DNA of 37,410 bases from JOPF133 sp052144935 (GTDB lineage Bacteria > Acidobacteriota > Terriglobia > Bryobacterales > Bryobacteraceae), in contig JBKQPR010000234.1 of the NCBI GenBank assembly GCA_052144935.1, positions 1 to 37,410 of the forward strand, read 5' to 3'. The notes beneath the pieces were generated by a model that was not told where the DNA came from, searched no databases, and worked only from the letters and a program-made list of their open reading frames with translations. Each line of letters opens with the position of its first letter. Position 1 is the first letter of the stretch. Positions 16,621 through 24,017 of the stretch are shown in pieces. The translations under genes and the position numbers were made by a program.

Positions 16621-18107
16621 GCCAGCGAAAAGTGCTGGCGATCTTCCAAAAGGATGCGCGCCATTTGTGGCCGCAGATCGCGGCGTTCTGGGCTCTGCTG
16701 GCGGCCGCCTCCGCGCTCGACCCGACCTACACGCATCGGCGCCCGCTTCCCGCGGAGACGCTGCTGGGGATCGCGCTGCCGCTGGCCTGCTGGAACCTGG
16801 TGATGGCGGCGATCTACGAAAACCGGCTGCCGGGCGACCGCCAATACTGGCTGACCCGGCCTTACACGCGCGGCGGGTTGGCGGCGGCCAAAGCAGTGTT
16901 CGTGGGGGTGTTTGTGAATCTGCCGGTGTTGGTGGCGCACGGCACGGTGATGGCGGCGCTGGGGATTCCGCCGTGGCAGCACTTGCCAGCGCTGGCTTGG
17001 CAGCAGGTGTTCTTCACGGCGTTTGCGATTTTGCCGCCGGCGGCCGTGGCGTCGGTGACCACCGGTCTCAGGCAGGTGCTCCTGGCGGCGCTGGCCATCG
17101 TGGCGCCGCTGTTTGTGGGAACCACGGCGTATTCCTTTCTGACGCGCCACGCGGTGTTCTTTTTCAACCCGCAGTGGGGCATGCACTTCTGGCTCAAGAC
17201 CGTAATCACCGCCGCGGTCCTGACTCTGGGAGCCGCGGGGGTGCTGTTTCTGCAGTACTGGCGACGCGCCACGGCGTGGTCGCGAGCGCTCGCGGCGGGG
17301 GTCGCACTGCTGGCGCTTTCGACCGGCAACCTGGTCCACAAGGAGCAGAGCTTCGCCGCGCAGGCGTGGCTATGGCCTGGCGATGCGCGTGCGGCGGAGA
17401 TGCATATCGAACTGGAAACCAATCCGGCCAGGTTTCCCGAGCCGAGCTATCCACGGGAACGCCGCATGTATGGCCTGGCGCATTTAGAAATCCCGGTGCG
17501 CTTTGTAGAGCGCCCTCTGGGCCCAGCGCCGGATGCGACCCTGCTGCCCGGCGTACTGGCACAGGCCTCGATCCGCCCAGGACACGCGGTCTACGCCGAG
17601 GTGCGCGAGCAGCCGCTCGGCCAATGGTGGCTTTTCCTCGATGTGCCCGGCGGCTTCTTCGATGCCATGAAGGGCACCGCCGTGGACTTGGACGGAAGCA
17701 TCGATCTGACGCTTTTCCGCCGCGGCGTGTCCCTGCCCGCTCCGCAGCTCAAGCCCGTGCCGGTCCCGGGAATCGGCATGTGCAGGATTGGCCGCGATTT
17801 CGACGGGCGGCTCGCCCTGGAGTGCTACTCGCCGGCGCCCCGGGTGGCGCTGGCGCTGGAATTCCCCGGCGGCGGAAAGCAGGGGATCGTCTCCCGATCC
17901 ACCGCCGACGTTCCCATTCCCACACCGGACGAGTTTCAAACGGTGGAGAGATTCTCCAGCCCCGCGCCCTTCGCCAGCCTGGACGAAATCGCCCCGCTGC
18001 GGCTGGTCACGGAACGGCCGGTTGCCCACTTCAGGGCGCACTTCGAGTTTCCAGGGATACGGCTGGCGGATTTCGCCTATCCCAGAACTTACCCCGGCAG
18101 GCGTTGA
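16617..18107 (+). CDS. ABC transporter permease with C-terminal soluble domain (second of pair)
   Basis: Paralogue of the preceding gene, 496 residues. It has the same plan: N-terminal KDARHLWPQIAAFWALLAAAS, the loop LPGDRQYWLTRPYTRGG (about 71-87), about seven hydrophobic segments to residue 245 (VLLAALAIVAPLFVGTTAY, ALAAGVALLALSTG), then a roughly 250-residue soluble domain. Start ATG 16617 overlaps the previous stop by four bases, so translation is coupled and the two subunits are expected in equal amounts as a heterodimer with two copies of the ATPase. The soluble domain has no recognised family; VPGIGMCRIGRDFDGRLALECYSPAPRVAL is typical of its texture and has a partner (VGFCWTSAARFTCYSPFGHAAWV) in the first permease. 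Confidence 0.85.
   Translation: MSQRKVLAIFQKDARHLWPQIAAFWALLAAASALDPTYTHRRPLPAETLLGIALPLACWNLVMAAIYENRLPGDRQYWLTRPYTRGGLAAAKAVFVGVFVNLPVLVAHGTVMAALGIPPWQHLPALAWQQVFFTAFAILPPAAVASVTTGLRQVLLAALAIVAPLFVGTTAYSFLTRHAVFFFNPQWGMHFWLKTVITAAVLTLGAAGVLFLQYWRRATAWSRALAAGVALLALSTGNLVHKEQSFAAQAWLWPGDARAAEMHIELETNPARFPEPSYPRERRMYGLAHLEIPVRFVERPLGPAPDATLLPGVLAQASIRPGHAVYAEVREQPLGQWWLFLDVPGGFFDAMKGTAVDLDGSIDLTLFRRGVSLPAPQLKPVPVPGIGMCRIGRDFDGRLALECYSPAPRVALALEFPGGGKQGIVSRSTADVPIPTPDEFQTVERFSSPAPFASLDEIAPLRLVTERPVAHFRAHFEFPGIRLADFAYPRTYPGRR
17513..17525 (-). repeat. Exact GGGCCCAGAGGGC element inside permease gene
   Basis: The 13-mer reads exactly on the minus strand and lies within the coding region of the second permease (its codons there give RPLGPAP). 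See the other exact copies at 25351, 35491 and 36655. Confidence 0.75.
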
Positions 18108-18123
18108 GCGCACGCATTGGCGC

Positions 18124-18129
18124 TACAAT
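18124..18129 (+). promoter_or_regulatory. -10 box TACAAT, predicted leaderless start
   Basis: TACAAT ends 7 nt before ATG 18137, and no Shine-Dalgarno sequence lies between. It suggests a separate promoter for the hydrolase gene, independent of the ABC operon that ends at 18107. Confidence 0.45.
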
Positions 18130-18136
18130 TCCGAGT

Positions 18137-18829
18137 ATGGAAATCACCTGGCTGGGCCACGGCACTTTTCAATTCCGGCTTCCCTCGGGCGAGGTCATCC
18201 TCATGGACCCCTGGACCGAGGGCAATCCCAAGTACCCGCAAGGGCACAGCTTCGATCGCGTGGATACCATGTGCATTTCGCACGGCCATTTCGATCACAT
18301 CCACGACGCCGTGCCGCTGGCGCAGCGGTTCTCGCCGCAGGTGGTGGGCATCTACGAGACCTGCCACTGGCTGGAATCGAAGGGAGTGAAGAACACCTCT
18401 CCCATGAACAAGGGCGGCACGCAGCTAGTGGGCGGCGTCGCCATCACCATGACCCACGCGGTGCATAGCTGCGGCATTCTCGACGATGGCAAGATCCTCT
18501 ACGGCGGCGAGGCGGCCGGCTACGTGCTGCGATTCGAGGATGGGCGCGCGCTGTATTTCGCCGGCGACACCAACGTCTTCACGGACATGCAACTGATCGC
18601 GCGGCTGTACCACCCCGAGCTGGCCTTCCTGCCCATCGGCGACCTCTTCACCATGAGTCCCCGGGAGGCCGCCGTGGCGTGCCGCCTGTTGGAAGCGCCG
18701 AAGGTGATTCCCATGCACTTCGGCACCTTCCCGCCGCTCACCGGCACACCCGAGCAATTGCGCGAGCTGATTGCGGGCACGGGCACAACTGTGTGGGCGC
18801 TCGAACCGGGTAAGACCGTGGAGTGGTAA
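18137..18829 (+). CDS. Metallo-beta-lactamase-fold hydrolase (UPF0173 type)
   Basis: Predicted two-metal hydrolase of unknown substrate, 230 residues, the usual length for UPF0173 proteins. Seen: N-terminal MEITWLGHGTFQF, the metal motif SHGHFDHIHD (His49, His51, Asp53, His54), THAVHS, the bridging Asp in YFAGDTNVFTD, and the final metal His in VIPMHFGTFPP. The segment LAFLPIGDLFTMSPREAA is characteristic. Known relatives are described as metal-dependent hydrolases without agreed function. Convergent with the next gene, 6 bp apart. Confidence 0.92.
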   Translation: MEITWLGHGTFQFRLPSGEVILMDPWTEGNPKYPQGHSFDRVDTMCISHGHFDHIHDAVPLAQRFSPQVVGIYETCHWLESKGVKNTSPMNKGGTQLVGGVAITMTHAVHSCGILDDGKILYGGEAAGYVLRFEDGRALYFAGDTNVFTDMQLIARLYHPELAFLPIGDLFTMSPREAAVACRLLEAPKVIPMHFGTFPPLTGTPEQLRELIAGTGTTVWALEPGKTVEW

Positions 18830-18835
18830 GCGCGG

Positions 18836-20143
18836 CTACTGCGCGACCCACTTGGCGATATCGTCCACCAGTTCCGGCGCCACGTGGCCCGGCTTCTTGT
18901 ATTCGGCCTCGCTGCTCTTCCCCTGCCCCGCGACCAACAGGTGATTGAGGGCCGGATAGCTATGGAAAGTCGTGTCCTTGCGCCCCGCCAGGCCGCTCTT
19001 CCAGAGATTGAAATCCTTCATGGTGATTTCGAAGTCGCGCTCTCCCTGCAGAATCAACATCCGCGTGGTGAGGCCCTTAGCCACCGCGATCGGGTTATAT
19101 CCCTTCAGATCCAGAATGAAGGCCGCCGTCATACCCATAATCGGAGGCGAATCGGAATCGGCCGGCTCCAGCGCCTTCACGCGCGCGGCGTTGGCCTTCA
19201 CCAAATCCATTTCCTTGGCCTCCGACACTGCCGGTCCATCTTGGTTCGGTGGCCGGTTCAATAGCAGGTAGGCGGCCTGATCCACCATTAAGTCTTCCAG
19301 GGGGCGCGCATTGCCTTCCACGATGACGATCCCCGCCAGCTTGCCATCCTGTTCGGCAATGCGCGGCGCCAGGTACCCGCTCAGGCCGTGGCCTAGCAGG
19401 TAGATTTTCTGTGGATTCACTTCGGGTTGCGAGCGCACCAGCGCTACGGCTTTCAAGGCATCGTCTTCGGTTTCGTCGCGCACCGTGACCCCGGCCTTGC
19501 CCGCCATCCGCGAGGCGTATTGGCGGTTGCGCTTTTCGTAGCGCAGCACCACCACACCGCGCGACGCCAGCCCTTCCGCCAGATCGCGGAACGGCTTCGT
19601 CCCGAAGGCGGTCTCGTCGCGGTCGTGTGGTCCGGAATCGTGCGCCAGCACCACCGCGGGGAATGGGCCGTTGCCCACCGGGACGGTCAGCGTGCCAGGG
19701 AGTTTCCAATCCCCGTCGCCCACCGTCACCGCGCGCTCGCGGAACGATTCCGGCTTGCTGTAGGGCGGCCTTTGCCAGGCCACTTCTCCAGGGCGTTGCA
19801 GAAGCACTGCGATCTGCCCCTCGGGGGTCACCGCGATGGTGAAGTTAATATTCTGAGTGGCGAAACTGACCGGAATCACCACCACGAAATTCGGCCCCGG
19901 CCGGGTCACCGCGGGCGCGCCGATGTTGCCGGGAGGTCCCCAGGCTTTGATCTGCCCGTCCAGTTTGGCGAGGGCGTCCACCGTATAGACCTTCTGTCCA
20001 TCCGGCGTGAACATCCGATTCAGTTCCTGATACTTGCCGCCCAGCATCAGGTCGAGCGCCTTTTTGGCGGTGGCGCCCGGATCCGCAGCCGATTGGGCGG
20101 CGAGCAGGCCCACGGAAAACAGGCAAACAGCGCGTGAGAGCAT
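18836..20143 (-). CDS. Secreted alpha/beta hydrolase with altered nucleophile elbow
   Basis: The 435-residue product has a signal peptide (MLSRAVCLFSVGLLAAQSAA), an N-terminal DUF3887-like domain (about 22-120) and an alpha/beta-hydrolase domain (about 135-435) of the dienelactone-hydrolase/peptidase S9-like type. Seen: VVLAHDSGPHDRDET (oxyanion loop), then YLLGHGLSGYLAPRIA, where family members usually read GHSLGG. The expected nucleophile position 253 is Gly (codon GGC), while Ser occurs at 255. Asp370 in LQGERDFEI and His401 in YPALNHLLVAG complete the other triad positions. Either the protein is not a conventional serine hydrolase or Ser255 has taken over. TAGGAT lies 9 nt before ATG 20143, with no Shine-Dalgarno sequence. 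Confidence 0.88.
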   Translation of the reverse strand: MLSRAVCLFSVGLLAAQSAADPGATAKKALDLMLGGKYQELNRMFTPDGQKVYTVDALAKLDGQIKAWGPPGNIGAPAVTRPGPNFVVVIPVSFATQNINFTIAVTPEGQIAVLLQRPGEVAWQRPPYSKPESFRERAVTVGDGDWKLPGTLTVPVGNGPFPAVVLAHDSGPHDRDETAFGTKPFRDLAEGLASRGVVVLRYEKRNRQYASRMAGKAGVTVRDETEDDALKAVALVRSQPEVNPQKIYLLGHGLSGYLAPRIAEQDGKLAGIVIVEGNARPLEDLMVDQAAYLLLNRPPNQDGPAVSEAKEMDLVKANAARVKALEPADSDSPPIMGMTAAFILDLKGYNPIAVAKGLTTRMLILQGERDFEITMKDFNLWKSGLAGRKDTTFHSYPALNHLLVAGQGKSSEAEYKKPGHVAPELVDDIAKWVAQ

Positions 20144-20152
20144 GACTCTTTT

Positions 20153-20158
20153 ATCCTA
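20153..20158 (-). promoter_or_regulatory. -10 box TAGGAT, predicted leaderless start
   Basis: On the minus strand TAGGAT is followed by 9 nt and then ATG 20143; no Shine-Dalgarno sequence is present in that interval. Confidence 0.35.
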
Positions 20159-20260
20159 CCCTCATCCTAGGCCCGTGGCAGGCGGTGCGGCGGCGCAGCG
20201 CGATCGTTACACTCCGCGCACTTTTCCGGCGCCGCCCGCCCGCATTCCCCACTTCACCGA

Positions 20261-20266
20261 TATAAT
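20261..20266 (+). promoter_or_regulatory. Consensus -10 box TATAAT for the rhodanese gene
   Basis: A perfect TATAAT lies 29 nt before ATG 20296, leaving a short leader that contains GAGGAG. The -35 position, around 20238-20243, is not close to consensus. Confidence 0.45.
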
Positions 20267-20295
20267 TATGGGTGAACCCCGAGGAGACAAGTTTC

Positions 20296-21159
20296 ATGGC
20301 AAACTACGCACATCCCGAAGCCCTGGTGACCACCGAATGGGTGGCCCAACACGCCGGCGACCCGCACGTTCGAGTGGTTGAAGTAGACGTAGATACGCAC
20401 GCCTACAATGAGGGGCATGTGCCGGGCGCCATCGCCTGGGCGTGGACTACCCAGCTCAGCGACACGCTGCGTCGCGACATCCTCTCTAAAGAGCAGTTCG
20501 AGGGATTGATGGGCGCTTCGGGCATCACGCCCGACACCACCCTGGTGATTTACGGCGACAACAACAACTGGTTCGCCGCATGGGCGCTCTGGCAGGCCAA
20601 GATCTACGGCCACCGCGATGTGCGGCTGATGAACGGCGGCCGGAAGAAGTGGCTGGCGGAAGACCGCGAACTCTCGACCGAAGTTCCCGAGGTTACGCTC
20701 ACGTCCTATCATGCGCAGGACGCCGATCTTACTCTCCGCGCGTTTCTGCCGCAGGTGCAGCAGGCCTCGGCCCAGCGCTCGGCGGCGATGGTGGACGTGC
20801 GCAGCCCGGCGGAATTCACCGGCGAGATTCTGGCGCCTCCGGGACTGCCGGAGACCTGCCAGCGCGGCGGCCACATCCCGGGCGCCCGCAGCATCCCGTG
20901 GGGCAAGGCCTGCAACGACGACGGCACCTTCAAGTCCGCGGGCGAGCTGGGCGCGCTGTACGGCGGCGAGGGCATCGATGGCTCCCGGCCGGTGATCGCC
21001 TACTGCCGCATCGGCGAACGATCCAGCCACACGTGGTTTGTGCTCAAGTACCTGCTGGGGCTCGATAACGTGACCAATTACGATGGCTCGTGGACCGAAT
21101 GGGGAAACCTGGTGGGCGCCCCCATCGAGAAGGGCGCGGCGGCCGCCGCGAAGGGCTAA
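20296..21159 (+). CDS. Thiosulfate sulfurtransferase, two rhodanese domains
   Basis: Transfers sulfane sulfur, classically from thiosulfate to cyanide or another thiophile. The 287-residue product has an N-terminal inactive rhodanese domain (about 8-130; Asp88 in VIYGDNNNWFAAW replaces the catalytic Cys) and a C-terminal active domain (about 145-280) with Cys237 in the loop YCRIGERSSHTW. GHVPGAI and GHIPGARSIPW are the two substrate-entry strands. The loop CRIGERSS resembles the actinobacterial CysA/SseA group. ATG 20296 is chosen because GAGGAG lies about 9 nt upstream; the open frame starts at 20272 but without ribosome-binding signals. A 73-codon gene follows two bases after the stop. Confidence 0.93.
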   Translation: MANYAHPEALVTTEWVAQHAGDPHVRVVEVDVDTHAYNEGHVPGAIAWAWTTQLSDTLRRDILSKEQFEGLMGASGITPDTTLVIYGDNNNWFAAWALWQAKIYGHRDVRLMNGGRKKWLAEDRELSTEVPEVTLTSYHAQDADLTLRAFLPQVQQASAQRSAAMVDVRSPAEFTGEILAPPGLPETCQRGGHIPGARSIPWGKACNDDGTFKSAGELGALYGGEGIDGSRPVIAYCRIGERSSHTWFVLKYLLGLDNVTNYDGSWTEWGNLVGAPIEKGAAAAAKG

Positions 21160-21161
21160 CC

Positions 21162-21383
21162 ATGCGGGCGGAAGAATTTCAGGAGCGCGAATTGGAAGTA
21201 GCCGGCTGGCCGGTGAAGCTGACCAGTTACCGCCTGGGCGCCGAATGGCATTCGAAGGCGGACAACGTCTCGCCCGGAGCCACGCTCGCGCGGACCACCG
21301 GCGCGACGCGCGAAGCGGCCGAAGAGGCCGCGCTGCGGCGGGCCGGGGAACTGCTCGGCCGCACCCGCCGCCACGCAGTGTAG
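21162..21383 (+). CDS. Small conserved-looking protein, 73 residues, partner of the rhodanese
   Basis: Starts two bases after the rhodanese stop, so translation is probably coupled. The product, beginning MRAEEFQERELEVAGWPVK, has a beta-beta-beta-alpha pattern: strands ELEVAGWPVKLTSYRL and EWHSKADNV, then the turn SPGATLARTTGATR and a C-terminal amphipathic helix (EAAEEAALRRAGELLGRTRR). I do not know a named family; the context suggests a sulfur-related accessory role, which is inference only. The 3' 70 bases of the gene are repeated just after the stop codon (see 21312-21488). Confidence 0.75.
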   Translation: MRAEEFQERELEVAGWPVKLTSYRLGAEWHSKADNVSPGATLARTTGATREAAEEAALRRAGELLGRTRRHAV

Positions 21384-21488
21384 ACGCCGCCGCGCGGTCG
21401 AAGCGGCCGAAGACGCCGCGCTGAAACGGGCTGAGGAACTGCTCGGCCGCACACGCCGGCACGCGGTGTAGACGGCCGCCGCGCGGCC
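21312..21488 (+). repeat. 88-bp tandem duplication of a gene's 3' end
   Basis: Copy 1 (21312-21399) covers the last 23 codons, the TAG stop and 16 bp beyond. Copy 2 (21400-21488) repeats it with about ten substitutions and one inserted base. In its own frame copy 2 still reads EAAEDAALKRAEELLGRTRR then HAV-stop, so the coding meaning is preserved although it lies after the real stop. Confidence 0.92.
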
Positions 21489-21625
21489 TCCAACGCCAGA
21501 GTCCAACGCCGGAGACGCCGGAGACTCGCTCTTCCGCCACGCCGTGATTCGTGCTTTAATAAACCGCTTAGGCGATATAGTTACGCGAGCGGCCCGTGTG
21601 TGCGGCCGTTCGAGAAGGAGATTTC

Positions 21626-22135
21626 ATGTTCGCAAGGCTTTTGCTAACGGCGGCCCTGTTTTCCACTTTGGCCCTCGCCCAGGGCGGCATGAAGGGTGGC
21701 GGCGGCGGCGGGATGAACGACATGGGCGGAATGGGCGGCGGAATGCGCACCCAGCGCCCGAGCAAATTCGACCAGATTGCCGACAAGCTCAAACTGAACA
21801 AAGAGCAGAAAGAGCAGGCGCAGACCATTGTGGACGCGGGGCGGGAGGAAGCGGCCCCGCTGCGCGAGTCAGTGGTCAAGGCGCGTCTCGGTATCGCCGA
21901 TGCGTTGATTAACGCCAAGGGCGACGACGAGGTCAAAAAGGCCCAGGATGCCTATGCTGCCGAGGTGGCGAAGATGACCGGCCTGGAGGCCAAGACGTTC
22001 GGCAAGATCTACGCCCTGCTGAAGCCAAATCAGCAATCCAAAGCCTCGCAAGCTTGGGACTTGATGGCCGACATTTTCAATTCGAGCGGACGCGGGGGTG
22101 GCCGCGGACGCGGACAAAGCCAGGATAGAAATTAG
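21626..22135 (+). CDS. Secreted Gly/Met-rich Spy/CpxP-like protein (first of pair)
   Basis: Unknown role; periplasmic chaperone or metal binding is inferred from fold and composition. Of 169 residues, 1-19 form a signal peptide (MFARLLLTAALFSTLALAQ). Next comes a Gly/Met-rich segment (GGMKGGGGGGMNDMGGMGGG), then a helical domain of about 95 residues (KFDQIADKLKLNKEQKEQAQ through LKPNQQSKASQAWDLMADIF), whose 'LKLNKEQ...LKPNQ' spacing matches the LTxxQ helical hairpins of Spy/CpxP-like proteins. A Gly/Arg-rich tail (GRGGGRGRGQ) closes it. GAAGGAG lies a few nt before ATG 21626. A paralogue follows after 95 bp. Confidence 0.82.
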   Translation: MFARLLLTAALFSTLALAQGGMKGGGGGGMNDMGGMGGGMRTQRPSKFDQIADKLKLNKEQKEQAQTIVDAGREEAAPLRESVVKARLGIADALINAKGDDEVKKAQDAYAAEVAKMTGLEAKTFGKIYALLKPNQQSKASQAWDLMADIFNSSGRGGGRGRGQSQDRN

Positions 22136-22230
22136 GCCGCTCGTGCTACGGCGGGCGGCCGCGGGCCCTCCGGCCGGGCGTAGTCCGGCGCAGCGAGGCG
22201 GCCCAAAGGGCACTTACAAGGAGATTGGCG

Positions 22231-22725
22231 ATGGCGCTCAAAATCATATCGACTCTGTTTTTGGCGGCTGGCCTGCTGATGGCCCAGGGCGGCGGCGGTG
22301 GTGGTCGCGGCGGTGGCGGCGGCCAGGGCGGCGGCATGATGGGACCGGTCATGTCGCGGCCGGAACCGCTGGACCAGCTCGCCCAGATGCTCAAACTGAA
22401 TAAGGACCAGAAGAAAGATGTCAAGGGCATCATGGACGATACCCAGAAGGAAGTGGCCCCCCTGCGCGACAGCATGACCAAGAGCCGCGATCTGATCGCC
22501 GCGACCATCGAGTCCGGCAAGAGCCAGGACGAGGTCGACCAGGCGGTGAAGAGCTTTGCCGCGCTGGAAGCCCAGGTGAGCGGCGTGGAAGCCAAAGCCT
22601 TTTCCAAAATCTTCGCCGGCCTGGATGCCGATCAGAAGACCAACGCCCAAGCCCTGGTCAGCACGCTCATGTTCATGCACGAGGCCTTCAAGCGGAGGAA
22701 CTGGAACACGCAACCGACCGAATAG
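22231..22725 (+). CDS. Secreted Gly/Met-rich Spy/CpxP-like protein (second of pair)
   Basis: Paralogue of the previous gene, 164 residues: signal peptide (MALKIISTLFLAAGLLMAQ), a poly-Gly/Arg segment (GGGGGGRGGGGGQGGGMMG), then the same helical module with LDQLAQMLKLNKDQKKDV and the matching second hairpin KAFSKIFAGLDADQKTNAQA. ATG 22231 is preferred over TTG 22225 since AAGGAG lies 7 nt upstream. The intervening 95 bp holds a GC-rich imperfect palindrome (about 22150-22190). The stop is only 3 bp from the stop of the convergent alginate-lyase-like gene. Confidence 0.82.
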   Translation: MALKIISTLFLAAGLLMAQGGGGGGRGGGGGQGGGMMGPVMSRPEPLDQLAQMLKLNKDQKKDVKGIMDDTQKEVAPLRDSMTKSRDLIAATIESGKSQDEVDQAVKSFAALEAQVSGVEAKAFSKIFAGLDADQKTNAQALVSTLMFMHEAFKRRNWNTQPTE

Positions 22726-22728
22726 CGC

Positions 22729-23877
22729 TCACACCCACAACAGCGGCTGGCGCACGGGGAAGTTGCGCAGCACTTCCTCCACGGTGGGGTCGGGATCGAG
22801 CTTGCCCCATAGCGCCAGGTACTCGGGCTTCTCCAGCGCCAGGCCGGCGAACAGCAGGCACGGCTGCCGCACGGGCCACTCCTGGTCGTACATCACGTCC
22901 GGCGGGAGGGGCCATTTCTTTTTGTCCAGCATGAAGGGGTACATGTAAGCCACTGCCCGCGCCATGCCGCGGCCATCCGGCAACTGCCACTTCCACAGGT
23001 TGTCTTGGGGCGTGGTCAGAGTCTCGGCCAGGATGGCCATGGCATCCAGGTTGAACAGCGAATAACCGTACGGCTTGGTGCGCCGCAATTCCTCCGGGAA
23101 GCCGCCATCGGGAGCCTCCTGGTTGGGGATCAGCACGGTCTTAAAACGGTTGCGGCAATAAGCCGTCTGGCCGGCGTTTCCGGTGAGCCGGCTGAAGGCG
23201 GCCACCTGCGCCACCCAGCAGGTGGCGTGGTTGTTCTTGGTGTCGCGTTCGGCGATGCCGTAGGGGTGGGTGGTCATCCACTCGATATATTCAGCGAACC
23301 ACTTCTTCACCCCATCCAGATCCGCTGGCGCCATGTCGATCCGCCCCGCCGCGCGCGCCACTTCCACCAGGTGCAGCGTGTCGATGATGCCCGTGCCGCG
23401 CCCCGTGAAGCGCCCGTGGATGGCCTGCGCGTATTGCAGATTGGGATTCATGCGCGTCGGCGGGTCCACGAACCAGGCGCGCAGGTGGAGCGCGGCGGCG
23501 GCGGCGTACTTGCTCTGGCCGGTGATCTTATAGGCGGCCGCCAGCGCCGGCACGATCAGGCTCAGCCGGATCATGGCGCGGCGGTGCTCCACGAAGTTGT
23601 CCGGATTGCTCATCCCGTCGCGCTGGATGTACGGCCCGTTGGGATTGTGCGGATCGGGCCACCAGTAGTCGCCTTCCGAGAAGAAATCGTGCAACCCCCC
23701 GGCGCTGCGCGGAGAACTGGCGGCGGTCACGGTCACCGGCTGCGCGGCCAGATAGCCGCTGGCGGCCTTCAACACGCGGGCGCGCTCGGTGGCGACCAGG
23801 TCGAACTTGACGGCGGCCCAAAGGGCTCCGGCGGCCGGCCCGGCGAGGGCCGCGGCGAGAAACTCGCGTCGCAACAT
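22729..23877 (-). CDS. Alginate-lyase-family protein with export signal
   Basis: Predicted polysaccharide lyase of the Alginate_lyase (alpha/alpha toroid) superfamily, 382 residues. An RR-containing signal (MLRREFLAAALAG) hints at Tat export. Seen: FFSEGDYWWPDPHNPNGPY, the repeated helix pattern of the toroid, and the NNHATCW motif near residue 215, equivalent to the conserved NNH of these enzymes, plus GGFPEELRRTKPYGYSLFN. The substrate is unknown; alginate, other uronate polymers or glycosaminoglycans are all possible. No Shine-Dalgarno sequence; TAAAAT lies 6 nt before ATG 23877. Convergent with the Spy-like pair. Confidence 0.88.
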   Translation of the reverse strand: MLRREFLAAALAGPAAGALWAAVKFDLVATERARVLKAASGYLAAQPVTVTAASSPRSAGGLHDFFSEGDYWWPDPHNPNGPYIQRDGMSNPDNFVEHRRAMIRLSLIVPALAAAYKITGQSKYAAAAALHLRAWFVDPPTRMNPNLQYAQAIHGRFTGRGTGIIDTLHLVEVARAAGRIDMAPADLDGVKKWFAEYIEWMTTHPYGIAERDTKNNHATCWVAQVAAFSRLTGNAGQTAYCRNRFKTVLIPNQEAPDGGFPEELRRTKPYGYSLFNLDAMAILAETLTTPQDNLWKWQLPDGRGMARAVAYMYPFMLDKKKWPLPPDVMYDQEWPVRQPCLLFAGLALEKPEYLALWGKLDPDPTVEEVLRNFPVRQPLLWV

Positions 23878-23883
23878 GAGGGT

Positions 23884-23889
23884 ATTTTA
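23884..23889 (-). promoter_or_regulatory. -10 box TAAAAT, predicted leaderless start
   Basis: On the minus strand TAAAAT is followed by ACCCTC and then ATG 23877, leaving no room for a Shine-Dalgarno leader. Confidence 0.45.
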
Positions 23890-23902
23890 GCGCTGGTGTG
23901 CG

Positions 23903-24007
23903 TTCACCGCGGAGACACGGAGGAAACGGAGGAAGCGCGGAGAAAGGCAAAAAGAAAGTTGTTTTCTCCGCGCTTCCTCCGCGTTCTCCGCGTCTCAGCG
24001 GTGAAAA
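23903..24007. repeat. 105-bp dispersed palindromic element, copy 1
   Basis: Left arm TTCACCGCGGAGACACGGAG..., right arm ...CGCGTCTCAGCGGTGAAAA, with inner GGAGGAAGCGCGGAGAAA matched by TTCTCCGCGCTTCCTCC and a short A-rich loop (about 23946-23961). The arms pair imperfectly along about 43 bp. It sits between the stop of the VOC gene and the promoter of the alginate-lyase-like gene. Copies 2 and 3 lie at 32362-32457 and 32539-32640. Confidence 0.9.
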
Positions 24008-24017
24008 CAGGGCCCCT

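Noticed and set aside
16289..18136. Long plus-strand frame joined to the metallo-beta-lactamase-fold gene
   Set aside because: The upstream part is an out-of-frame shadow of the two permeases; the hydrolase family begins at ATG 18137.
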